Assembly: GCA_023389055.1 (NCBI GenBank)
Contig: JAEWFA010000025.1
Span: forward strand, 1-25,216
DNA length: 25,216 nucleotides
Direction of reading: 5' to 3'
DNA from: Pseudomonadota bacterium
Lineage (GTDB): Bacteria > Pseudomonadota > Gammaproteobacteria > Burkholderiales > Burkholderiaceae_E
Shown one piece after another: positions 17,432 through 24,497 of this stretch. A model generated the notes under the pieces. That model was not told where the DNA came from. It was given only the letters and a program-made list of their open reading frames with translations, and made no database searches. Both the position numbers and the translations under genes were made by a program. How positions within the stretch are numbered: position 1 is the stretch's first letter; each line of letters opens with the position of its first letter.

Positions 17432-18076
17432 TCAGATGCGCACGTCGCGCACCTCGATCACGTCCGGATCGTCGGCGTGCTCCAGCAGCAGCCGGCGCAC
17501 GCGATCCTGCCAGGCGGCGCGAAACGCGTCGGCCTCCTCGTCGCTCGCCTCGCCATGCAGGCAGCGGCCCATCCACAACGACGTGCGCGGGTCGCCCGGA
17601 ATCTGCTGCAGGTGCGCCGCGACCTCGACGCCGACGCCGCCCCGATCGATGCGCGAGAAACGCATCTCGGCGTCGAGGGGCCGACCGAAGAACAGCCGCT
17701 CGCGGCGACCGAAGCGCCCGCCGAGTCCCGGGAAGCCGCTGTCCTCGGTGGCTCCGGTGATCAAAGTCGCCACCGCGGCGACGACGCCGGTGACGCCGGC
17801 GTCGCGCCGCTCGCGCATCTCGACGCGGATCTCGCCGCGGCGCGGCAATTCGCCTTCGTACAATCGGCGCAGCGCCGCGCGCGTCATCAGGAACGCCGAC
17901 GCCACTGTCGGGCACGAATGCCCCGCCATTCGAACGACGTCGGCATAGTGGTAGCGCAGCCGCCCGCCCTCGACCGCGCCGAGAAACTCGGCCAGCGGAT
18001 CGTGCACGTCGAGCACGGGGGCGTCTGCAAAGAAGGGGGGAAAGGCTTCGGTGCGGGATGATTCGACGACGGACAT
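17432..18076 (-). CDS. FmdE-like protein (formylmethanofuran dehydrogenase subunit E domain)
   Basis: This 214-residue soluble protein has a segment, roughly residues 45-130, that resembles the FmdE family: MAGHSCPTVASAFLMTRAAL with the His/Cys pair (His53, Cys55) where FmdE has GHxCPG, then GVTGVVAAVATLITGAT and GFPGLGGRFGRRERL. FmdE-like proteins outside methanogens are of unknown function and often thought to bind metal; methanofuran metabolism is not implied. The ATG at 18076 is preferred over a TTG at 18103 because residues between are not family-like. It heads a leftward group with Mn-catalase, hemerythrin-like and DUF421 genes and shares an 82-bp divergent promoter region with the TetR gene. 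Confidence 0.72.
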   Translation of the reverse strand: MSVVESSRTEAFPPFFADAPVLDVHDPLAEFLGAVEGGRLRYHYADVVRMAGHSCPTVASAFLMTRAALRRLYEGELPRRGEIRVEMRERRDAGVTGVVAAVATLITGATEDSGFPGLGGRFGRRERLFFGRPLDAEMRFSRIDRGGVGVEVAAHLQQIPGDPRTSLWMGRCLHGEASDEEADAFRAAWQDRVRRLLLEHADDPDVIEVRDVRI

Positions 18077-18109
18077 GGCGGCGGGGTCCGGAAAGATTGC
18101 CAACGAAGC

Positions 18110-18129
18110 TAAAATAGTAACGCGTTACT
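18110..18129 (+). promoter_or_regulatory. Palindromic operator (TetR type) overlapping a possible -10 box
   Basis: AGTAACGCGTTACT at 18116-18129 is a perfect 14-bp palindrome, directly next to TAAAAT (18110-18115, five of six to the -10 consensus). It lies 30 bp before the TetR start and 40 bp before the divergent FmdE-like start. Its form is typical of TetR-family operators next to their own gene. Binding there would block transcription of the regulator-exporter operon and possibly the divergent gene too. No convincing -35 box was found. Confidence 0.65.
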
Positions 18130-18158
18130 TACTTCCGCCGCCAACGCTCGACTGTCGA

Positions 18159-18794
18159 ATGACGACCCGGGACCCGTCCGTTTCACTGCCGCTGCGCCGG
18201 CGCCTTCCGTCGCACGAGCGCCGCGCCGAGATCGTCGCTGCAGTCGTAGAGCTGGCGCGCGAGCGCGGCCCCGAAGCGATCACCACGCAGGCGATCGCCG
18301 ACCGTGTGGCGCTCACGCACGGCGCCCTGTTCCGCCATTTCGCCGACAAGGAAGCGATCTGGGGCGCCGTGTTCGACTGGGTACAGCACGACCTGGGTGC
18401 AGCCGTCGGCGCGGCTTTCGCCGACGGGGGAACCCCGGTGGAGATCCTCGAGCGGGTCTTTCTCGCGCACGCGCGCTTCGTCGCGCGCCACCCGGGCGCG
18501 CCGCGCATCCTCTATCACGCGCTTCAGGGCGTCGAACGCACGCCGACCCACGAACGCGCGCGGGCGATGGTTGCCGCGTACACCGCACGGGTAGCGGCGT
18601 GCCTGCGCGAGGCGCGCGATGCAGGAGACCTTTCCCCGGCGCTCGATCCGGGAATCGGCGCGACGCTGTTCGTCGCCACGCTGCAGGGACTGGCCGTGCA
18701 GCGCTCGCTGCTCGGCGGCGAAGGCGGCGTCGTGGAAGCGGCGCACGCGACTTTCTCGCTGCTGCTCGACGGCCTGCGCGGGGTCCGGCAATGA
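18159..18794 (+). CDS. TetR-family transcriptional regulator
   Basis: This 211-residue regulator has an N-terminal TetR helix-turn-helix at about residues 23-66: EIVAAVVELARERG, ITTQAIADRVALTHGALFRHFADKEAIW. The C-terminal part is helical and would bind an inducer; it is close to the AcrR/CerR-like 'YbiH' style but not assigned. The ATG at 18159 was chosen because the longer frame back to 18051 would include the operator and carries no homology. The stop overlaps the next gene by four bases (ATGA), so regulator and exporter are co-transcribed. It probably represses its own operon through the 14-bp palindrome upstream; the inducer is probably a substrate of the exporter (inference from operon structure). 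Confidence 0.92.
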   Translation: MTTRDPSVSLPLRRRLPSHERRAEIVAAVVELARERGPEAITTQAIADRVALTHGALFRHFADKEAIWGAVFDWVQHDLGAAVGAAFADGGTPVEILERVFLAHARFVARHPGAPRILYHALQGVERTPTHERARAMVAAYTARVAACLREARDAGDLSPALDPGIGATLFVATLQGLAVQRSLLGGEGGVVEAAHATFSLLLDGLRGVRQ

Positions 18795-20038
18795 GCGCGA
18801 CGCCACCGCCCGCCCGTTGGGGGCGCCGGCACCTGTGGAAAGCGCTCGCCGTGCTGCTCCTCGCTGCAGGAGCCGCGTTCGCGCTGCCGCGCGCGCTCTA
18901 CGGCCCGGTCGTGCCGGTCGACACCGTCGTGCAGCGCGACTTCGTGCAATCGGTGGTCGCCAGCGGGCGCGTGCAGACGCCGCACCGCGTCGACGTGGGC
19001 GCGCAGATCACCGGAACGGTAGTTGCCGTGCCCGTGGCCGAGGGCCAGGTCGTGCGCGCCGGCGAGGTACTCGTCGAGCTCGATGCCACCGAGCTGCGCG
19101 CCGCCGTGCAGCAGGCTCAGACTGCGGTGGCGCAGGCACAGGCGAAGCTGCGCCAGTTGCACGAGGTGCAGGCGCCGGTCGCCGAACAGAACGTGAGACA
19201 GGCGCAGACCACGCTCGGGCACGCGCGCACGCAGCAGCGGCGCAACGAGGAGCTGTTCGCCAAGGGCTTCATCGGGCAGGCGACGCTGGACGATTCGCGC
19301 AAGAACGTCGAACTCGCCGACGCGCAGCTTCGGGCGGCACAGCGCCAGCTCGAATCGGCGCGCGCCGGCGGCAGCGACGTCGCGCTCGCCGAGACGGCGC
19401 TGGCACAGGCGCGCGCGAACGCCGACGCTGCGCGTGCGCGTCTTTCCTACGCGACGATCGCCGCGCCGGTGGCGGGCACGCTGATCGGCCGAAACGTCGA
19501 GCGCGGTGACGTCGTGCAACCGGGCAAGGTCCTGATGACGCTGTCGCCTGCCGGCGATACGCAGCTCGTCGTCCAGATCGACGAGAAGAACCTGGCGCTG
19601 CTCGCGTCGGGTCAGCATGCGATCGCTTCGGCCGACGCGTACCCGCACAAGCGCTTCGACGCGACGCTCGCGTACATCAACCCCGGAGTGAACGCGCAGA
19701 CCGGCGCAGTGGAAGTGAAGCTCGACGTGCCGAACCCGCCGCCCGAGCTGAAGCAGGACATGACCGTTTCGGTCGACATCGAGGTCGCGCAGCGGGCGAA
19801 CGCGCTGCTCGTGGCGAGCGACGCGGTGCGCCAGCCGCAGTCTTCGTCACCGTGGGTGCTGCAGGTCGTCGACGGCAGCGTACGGCGCCAGCCGGTGCGC
19901 ACCGGCCTGCGCAGCGGCGGGTGGACCGAAGTGCTCGAAGGCCTCGCGCCGGACGATCTCGTCGTACCGGCCGGCATGGCCGACGTCGTCGAGGGCATGC
20001 GCGTGCGCCCGCGGATCGATCGCGCGAGCCCCGAGTGA
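18791..20038 (+). CDS. HlyD/MFP-type periplasmic adaptor subunit of ABC exporter
   Basis: This 415-residue membrane-fusion protein has one N-terminal membrane anchor (about residues 14-33), a split biotinyl-lipoyl domain (VDVGAQITGTVVAVPVAEGQ region, about 67-100, closing with TIAAPVAGTLIGRNVERGDVVQPG near 220-245), a coiled-coil hairpin (about 100-215, rich in Ala/Gln heptads) and beta-barrel and membrane-proximal domains to the end. It links an inner-membrane ABC pump to an outer-membrane channel, as MacA or DevB does. No outer-membrane protein gene is present here, so a TolC encoded elsewhere is expected. Start and stop overlap the neighbouring genes (ATGA and GTGA). Confidence 0.93.
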   Translation: MSATPPPARWGRRHLWKALAVLLLAAGAAFALPRALYGPVVPVDTVVQRDFVQSVVASGRVQTPHRVDVGAQITGTVVAVPVAEGQVVRAGEVLVELDATELRAAVQQAQTAVAQAQAKLRQLHEVQAPVAEQNVRQAQTTLGHARTQQRRNEELFAKGFIGQATLDDSRKNVELADAQLRAAQRQLESARAGGSDVALAETALAQARANADAARARLSYATIAAPVAGTLIGRNVERGDVVQPGKVLMTLSPAGDTQLVVQIDEKNLALLASGQHAIASADAYPHKRFDATLAYINPGVNAQTGAVEVKLDVPNPPPELKQDMTVSVDIEVAQRANALLVASDAVRQPQSSSPWVLQVVDGSVRRQPVRTGLRSGGWTEVLEGLAPDDLVVPAGMADVVEGMRVRPRIDRASPE

Positions 20039-21300
20039 GTGCGGCGGTTCCCGCGCACGCGCGCCTGCCGCGCTGGGCGCCCTTCGAATGGATCATCGCA
20101 CTGCGCTTCCTGCGCGAGGGCCGGATGCAGACCGGTTTCATCATCGCAGGCGTGGCGATCGGCGTCGGCGTGATCGTCTTCATGTCGGCGCTGCTGAGCG
20201 GACTGCAGTCGAACTTCATCCGTCGCGTGCTCACCGCGCAGCCGCACATCCAGTTGCTGCCGCCGAAGGAGGTCGCCCGACCGCAGCGCGGCAATGACGC
20301 GAACGGCAACGTTCATCACGGCGCGATCGTGCAGCCGCCGCTGCAGCGCCTGAAATCGATCGACCAGTGGCAGGCGATCGCCGCGCAGATCCGCGCGATG
20401 CCCGAGGTCGCCATCGTCTCTCCCGAGGCGAGCGGATCGGCGCTGGCGGTGCGCGGCAGCGCGAGCCGCGCGATCTCGGCGATCGGAATCGAGCCGGAGC
20501 AGTATTTCCGCATCGTCGCGATTCCCGAGAAGGTCGTGAACGGGAGCACGCGCCTGGGCGCCACCGACATCCTGATCGGCACCGAGCTGGCGAGCGACCT
20601 GGGCGTGGGCGTCGGCGACAAGCTTCGCGTGTCCTCGGCGCTCGGCGCGAACAACACGCTGACGGTGACCGGGATCTTCGACCTGGGCAACAAGGGCGCG
20701 AACCAGCGCACGACCTACCTCGCGCTGCACACCGCGCAAAGCCTGCTCGGGCTGCCCGGCGGCGTCACCGACATCGACGTGACGGTGCACGACGTCTACG
20801 CCGCCGAGCGGATCGCACAGCGCATCACCGCGGCCACCGGAGTGCAGGCCGACAGCTGGATCCGCACCAACGCGCAGTTCTTCACCGCGATCAACGCGCA
20901 GCAGACGTCGAACACGGTCATCCGCGTGTTCGTCGCGCTTTCGGTCGCCTTCGGCATCGCCAGCGTGCTCGTCGTCTCGGTGGTGCAGCGCTCGCGCGAG
21001 ATCGGCATCCTGCGCGCGATGGGAATCTCCCGCGGCCAGATCCTTCGGCTGTTCCTGCTGCAGGGAAGCCTGCTCGGCCTGTCGGGCTCGTTCGCCGGCT
21101 CGGCGATCGGCGCGCTCGCGCTCGTGCTGTGGCGACAGTTCGCGCGCAATGCCGACGGCACGCCGCTCTTTCCGCTGGCCTTCGAGCCGTGGCTTTTCGT
21201 CGCCGCGCTCGTGCTCGCGACGCTCACCGGGCTGGCGGCGGCGGTGGCGCCGGCACTGCGCGCCTCGCGCCTGGACCCGGTGGTGGCGATCCGTGGCTGA
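20035..21300 (+). CDS. FtsX/MacB-type ABC exporter permease
   Basis: This 421-residue permease has one transmembrane helix near residues 34-56 (FIIAGVAIGVGVIVFMSALL), a periplasmic MacB-core-like domain of about 230 residues, then three helices in the C-terminal third containing the FtsX-domain marks VVQRSREIGILRAMGISRGQI and the ending APALRASRLDPVVAIRG. This layout is that of MacB/LolC/DevC-type mechanotransmission pumps. It is 421 residues and lacks the fused ATPase of MacB; the ATPase is the next gene. The GTG at 20035 is chosen since it overlaps the adaptor stop (GTGA) and no later start fits the N-terminus. The pump probably moves a lipid, peptide or antibiotic from the periplasm outward. 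Confidence 0.92.
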   Translation: MSAAVPAHARLPRWAPFEWIIALRFLREGRMQTGFIIAGVAIGVGVIVFMSALLSGLQSNFIRRVLTAQPHIQLLPPKEVARPQRGNDANGNVHHGAIVQPPLQRLKSIDQWQAIAAQIRAMPEVAIVSPEASGSALAVRGSASRAISAIGIEPEQYFRIVAIPEKVVNGSTRLGATDILIGTELASDLGVGVGDKLRVSSALGANNTLTVTGIFDLGNKGANQRTTYLALHTAQSLLGLPGGVTDIDVTVHDVYAAERIAQRITAATGVQADSWIRTNAQFFTAINAQQTSNTVIRVFVALSVAFGIASVLVVSVVQRSREIGILRAMGISRGQILRLFLLQGSLLGLSGSFAGSAIGALALVLWRQFARNADGTPLFPLAFEPWLFVAALVLATLTGLAAAVAPALRASRLDPVVAIRG

Positions 21301-21997
21301 ACCGATCGTCGTCGCATTGCGGGCAGTGCGCAAGGCGTTCAACGTCGGCACGCCGATCGAGACCGAGGTGCTGCACGGCATCGACCTCGAGTTGCGCCGC
21401 GCCGAATTCTGCGCGGTGATGGGTCCGTCGGGTTCGGGCAAGAGCACGCTGCTGAACATCATCGGGCTGCTCGATCGCCCGACCAGCGGGACGCTGGCCC
21501 TCTGCGGCGAGGAGACAACCGGCCTGGACGACGCTGCGCTCACCCGGCTGCGCGGCCACAGCATCGGCTTCGTCTTCCAGTATCACCACCTGCTGTCGGC
21601 GTTCACCGCGGTGGAGAACGTCGTCCTGCCGATGCTCGGCGCGGCCGGCCGACCCGACTCGGCGATGTTCGAGCGCGCCGAGCGGCTGCTCGACGCGGTC
21701 GGACTCGGGGCGTGGCGCGACCATCCGGCCAACCGGATGTCGGGTGGCCAGCAGCAGCGCGTCGCGGTAGCGCGCGCGCTCGCGATGAATCCGGCGGTGC
21801 TGCTGGCCGACGAGCCCACCGGAAACCTCGACACGAAGAGCGCCGACGCGGTGTTCGAACTGCTGCGCAAGGTCAACCGCGACGAGGGGACGGCGGTGCT
21901 CTTCGTCACGCACAACCCCGAGCTGGCGCGACGCTGCGACAAGACGATCCAGGTCGTCGACGGCACGATCGTCGGCGAACGCGAAGCACACGGCTGA
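21293..21997 (+). CDS. MacB/LolD-type ABC exporter ATPase
   Basis: This 234-residue cytoplasmic ATPase pairs with the FtsX-type permease. Walker A GPSGSGKST starts at residue 44, the Q-loop region reads GFVFQYHHLLSAFTAVENV, the signature is MSGGQQQRVAVARAL (149-163), Walker B is LLADEPTGNLD (from 170), and the switch is FVTHNPE. These are the standard LolD/MacB features. The GTG at 21293 overlaps the permease stop by eight bases and gives the normal family length; the longer open frame upstream is in permease DNA. It is the last gene of the TetR-adaptor-permease-ATPase operon. The next gene is convergent, 46 bp away. Confidence 0.94.
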   Translation: MAEPIVVALRAVRKAFNVGTPIETEVLHGIDLELRRAEFCAVMGPSGSGKSTLLNIIGLLDRPTSGTLALCGEETTGLDDAALTRLRGHSIGFVFQYHHLLSAFTAVENVVLPMLGAAGRPDSAMFERAERLLDAVGLGAWRDHPANRMSGGQQQRVAVARALAMNPAVLLADEPTGNLDTKSADAVFELLRKVNRDEGTAVLFVTHNPELARRCDKTIQVVDGTIVGEREAHG

Positions 21998-22043
21998 CGA
22001 AACGCCGCCACGGTCGTACCTGTGCCTGCCGCTGCGGCCGGCG

Positions 22044-22523
22044 TCAACCGCCGGCGAGCAGGCTTCCGATCAGCGCGCCGACGACCAGGTCCTCGACGCG
22101 ACCGAAGGCGTGCAGGCGAATTCGCCCGGCACGATCGATCACGACCAGCGTGGGCGTGCCGCGCATTCCATAGGCGCGCATCGTCGTCGGCACATCGCCG
22201 CCGTCGTCGGCGGCGGCGTCGACTCCGACCGGAAAGCCGATTCGATACTCGTGCAGGAATGCCGCCAGCGAGACCGGCGTCATCGCATCGTGGTGCTCGA
22301 ACACCGTGTGCAACCCGACGACGGTGACCGGTTCGGCGGCGAACTGCCGATGGATCTCCTTCGCCTGCGGGATCCCGTGCGCAACGCAGCCCGGACAGAG
22401 CATCTGGAACGCGTGCAGCACGACCACGCGTCCGCGCAGCGCCTCGATCGACAGCGGCTGCGCTGCGTTGAACCATTGCGAGACGGACAGCGGCGGCGCC
22501 GCAGCGAAGGTTTCCTCGTTCAC
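22044..22523 (-). CDS. Thioredoxin-like/AhpC-TSA-type redoxin with CPGC motif
   Basis: This 159-residue protein has a thioredoxin fold: RGRVVVLHAFQMLCPGC with the redox pair Cys43/Cys46, GLHTVFEHHDAMT in the middle, and the cis-proline segment MRGTPTLVVIDRAGRIR, ending in a helix. It resembles TlpA/peroxiredoxin-type redoxins and would reduce disulfides or peroxides. No signal peptide is seen, so it is probably cytoplasmic. The start is a GTG at 22523 with GAGG about eight bases upstream; no ATG fits. The gene is divergent from the NitT/TauT-type importer and a Fur-like site lies 17 bp upstream of its start, so iron or redox control is suggested. Confidence 0.85.
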   Translation of the reverse strand: MNEETFAAAPPLSVSQWFNAAQPLSIEALRGRVVVLHAFQMLCPGCVAHGIPQAKEIHRQFAAEPVTVVGLHTVFEHHDAMTPVSLAAFLHEYRIGFPVGVDAAADDGGDVPTTMRAYGMRGTPTLVVIDRAGRIRLHAFGRVEDLVVGALIGSLLAGG

Positions 22524-22539
22524 TTGATCCGCCTCAAAC

Positions 22540-22558
22540 GGAAACGATTCTCATTATG
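22540..22558 (-). promoter_or_regulatory. fur box: Fur box candidate between the redoxin gene and the importer operon
   Basis: Read on the minus strand, CATAATGAGAATCGTTTCC matches the Fur consensus GATAATGAGAATCATTATC in 15 of 19 positions, including an unbroken run of 12. It is flanked by the only AT-rich stretch in the area (22557-22567), which offers -10-like boxes in both directions: TAATAT on the plus strand and TATATT on the minus strand. Fur with ferrous iron would cover both promoters. No biochemical evidence is implied. Confidence 0.65.
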
Positions 22559-22593
22559 TAATATATACCTTCAGCTTCAGCGGGAGTCTTTCG

Positions 22594-23643
22594 ATGCACC
22601 CGTCGCGCCGCCGCTTCCTGGCCTCGAGCGTAGCCGGTCTCGGGGCGTCGATCGTCGGCGGCCCCGCACGCGGCGCTGAAACGGCGCGCGGTGCGCGCGA
22701 GCGCCTCGCCACGCTGACGCTGGGCGGGCCTCCGGCGAGCGTGTCGAACCCGCTGATGAGGATCGCCGAATCGGGTGCGCTGGCCGATCTCGCCCACGAA
22801 GTACGCTTCGTGGGCTGGCGCGACCCGGACCAATTGCGCGTCATGGCGCTCGACGGCAAGGCCGACGTGCTCGCCATGCCGGTGAACGTTGCGGCGAACC
22901 TGTACAACCGCGGCGCAAAGCTGCGACTGCTCAACGTGTCGGCGTGGGGAATCCTGTGGATCGTTTCGCGCGATCCGCACGTTCACGCGTTGAAGGACCT
23001 CGTCGGCAAGGAGATCGCGATGCCGTTTCGCGGCGACATGCCCGACATCGTCTTCGCGCTGCTCGCGCAGCGCGAAGGAATCGACCCGCGCAACGACGTG
23101 CGGCTGCGGTACGTCGCTTCACCGATCGACGCGATGCAGTTGCTGCTGATGCGCCGCGTCGATCACGCGCTGCTCGCCGAACCCGCCGTCTCGATGGCGC
23201 TGCGCAAATCGGGGTCGTTTCCGGTGAGCCTGGTGGCACCCGAGTTGTATCGCGCGGTCGACCTGCAGCAGGAATGGGCGCGCGCCTTCGGCGGCGACGC
23301 ACGCATTCCGCAGGCCGGCATCGCGGTGCTCGGCGCGCTGCGCAATCGTACGGACACTGTCGCCCGCATCGGCGCGGCCTACGATCGCGCGCTCGCCTGG
23401 TGCGACGAAAACGCCGGCGAATGCGGAAAAATCGTCGCGAAGCACGTGCCGATGCTGTCGCCCGAAGCGGTAGCCGACGCGATCGGCCACGGCCACATGG
23501 ACGCGGTGCCCGCGTCGACGGCGCGCCCGGCGCTCGAGTCGCTGTTCCGGATGCTGCTGCAGAAGAGCCCCGGCCTCATCGGCGGGAAGCTCCCGCCCGA
23601 CGACTTCTACGCGCCGACGCCTCGCGCCGAGTCGATCGGATGA
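22594..23643 (+). CDS. NitT/TauT-type ABC substrate-binding protein, Tat-type signal
   Basis: This 349-residue periplasmic binding protein of the NMT1/TauA-like group has a twin-arginine-type leader: SRRRFLASS at residues 4-12, a hydrophobic stretch and a likely cut after Ala28. The mature part has the two-lobed pattern of the family (DVLAMPVNVAANLYNRG, then HALKDLVGKEIAMPF, MPDIVFALLAQREGIDP and DHALLAEPAVSMAL). The ATG at 22594 follows GGGAG by seven bases. The Tat route suggests export in folded form, perhaps with a bound cofactor. It is the first gene of an operon with permease (16 bp gap) and ATPase. The candidate Fur box upstream hints at an iron-linked ligand, but the sequence does not name one. 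Confidence 0.88.
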   Translation: MHPSRRRFLASSVAGLGASIVGGPARGAETARGARERLATLTLGGPPASVSNPLMRIAESGALADLAHEVRFVGWRDPDQLRVMALDGKADVLAMPVNVAANLYNRGAKLRLLNVSAWGILWIVSRDPHVHALKDLVGKEIAMPFRGDMPDIVFALLAQREGIDPRNDVRLRYVASPIDAMQLLLMRRVDHALLAEPAVSMALRKSGSFPVSLVAPELYRAVDLQQEWARAFGGDARIPQAGIAVLGALRNRTDTVARIGAAYDRALAWCDENAGECGKIVAKHVPMLSPEAVADAIGHGHMDAVPASTARPALESLFRMLLQKSPGLIGGKLPPDDFYAPTPRAESIG

Positions 23644-23659
23644 ACACGCGTACGAGCCG

Positions 23660-24472
23660 ATGAAGTCGCTGCGCACCGCGCTCGTGAAGCTGCCCGCCTA
23701 CCTCTGGAGCGGCTGGGGGGCGGTCGCGAGCCTGCTGCTGCTCGTCGCAGCCTGGGAGGCGGTCGCGCAGCACTACGGTGCGCTGGTGCTGCCCGATCCG
23801 CGCGCTGCCTTCGCGACGCTGGCGCAATCGCTCATTGCAGGCGTTGCGGGGCCCGAGCTCGCGGCAACGGGGCGCCGCGCGCTCGCGGGCTTCACGCTGT
23901 CGCTTCTCGCCGGCAGCTCGCTCGGGCTGCTGGCCGGCATCTCGATGACCGCATCGACGATGTCTCGCCCGATCGTCACCGTGCTGCTGGGCACGCCGCC
24001 GATCGCCTGGCTCGTGCTGGCGATGCTGTGGTTCGGCGCGAGCGACGGCACGCCGGTGTTCACGGTCTTCGTGGCCGCCTTCCCGGTCGTCTTCGTCGGC
24101 GCGCTGCAAGGCGCGCGCACGCTCGACAACCAGCTCAAGACGATGGCGCGCGCTTTCGGATTGCCGCCGCGGATGATGTTCGTCGACGTCTATCTCCCGC
24201 ACGTCGTCTCGTACCTGTTTCCCGCGTGGATCTCCGCGCTCGGCATCTCGTGGAAGGTCGTCGTGATGGCCGAGCTGCTGTCGAGCCCCGATGGCGTCGG
24301 AGCGGCGCTCGCCGTGGCGCGCTCGCAGCTGGACACGGCGGGCACGATGGCCTGGATCGTCGCCGTCGTCGGACTGCTGCTCGCCGTTGAGTATCTGCTG
24401 CTCGAACCCATCAAGCGCGAGGTCGAGCGATGGCGCGAGCCCGGCGCGGCTGCCGGGGGAGCGACGCCGTGA
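23660..24472 (+). CDS. NitT/TauT-type ABC transporter permease
   Basis: This 270-residue inner-membrane protein has about six hydrophobic segments and the binding-protein-dependent permease loop (EAA-type) at GALQGARTLDNQLKTMARAFG, followed by FVDVYLPHVVSYLFPAWISALGISWKVVVMAEL, of which the ISALGISWKVVVMAEL part is typical of SsuC/TauC-like proteins. The start ATG at 23660 follows the binding-protein stop by 16 bp. The ATPase gene begins 25 bp downstream. Together the three make a complete importer. The closing segment LLEPIKREVERW is also family-like (SsuC ends LLERRLLRWR). The substrate remains unknown. Confidence 0.92.
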   Translation: MKSLRTALVKLPAYLWSGWGAVASLLLLVAAWEAVAQHYGALVLPDPRAAFATLAQSLIAGVAGPELAATGRRALAGFTLSLLAGSSLGLLAGISMTASTMSRPIVTVLLGTPPIAWLVLAMLWFGASDGTPVFTVFVAAFPVVFVGALQGARTLDNQLKTMARAFGLPPRMMFVDVYLPHVVSYLFPAWISALGISWKVVVMAELLSSPDGVGAALAVARSQLDTAGTMAWIVAVVGLLLAVEYLLLEPIKREVERWREPGAAAGGATP

Positions 24473-24497
24473 GGAGCTCGGCCGGCGGGACGCAAGG

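Noticed and set aside
17432..18076. Evidence for methanofuran or C1 metabolism
   Set aside because: Only a FmdE-like domain is present, with no other formylmethanofuran or tetrahydromethanopterin genes nearby; the domain occurs widely outside that pathway.
18051..18158. Longer TetR protein starting at 18051
   Set aside because: It would place the palindromic operator and -10 box inside the coding region, and the added residues have no family similarity.
19612..21564. 650-codon minus-strand frame opposite the exporter genes
   Set aside because: It is a shadow of the adaptor, permease and ATPase genes, which carry all the expected domains and coupled starts.
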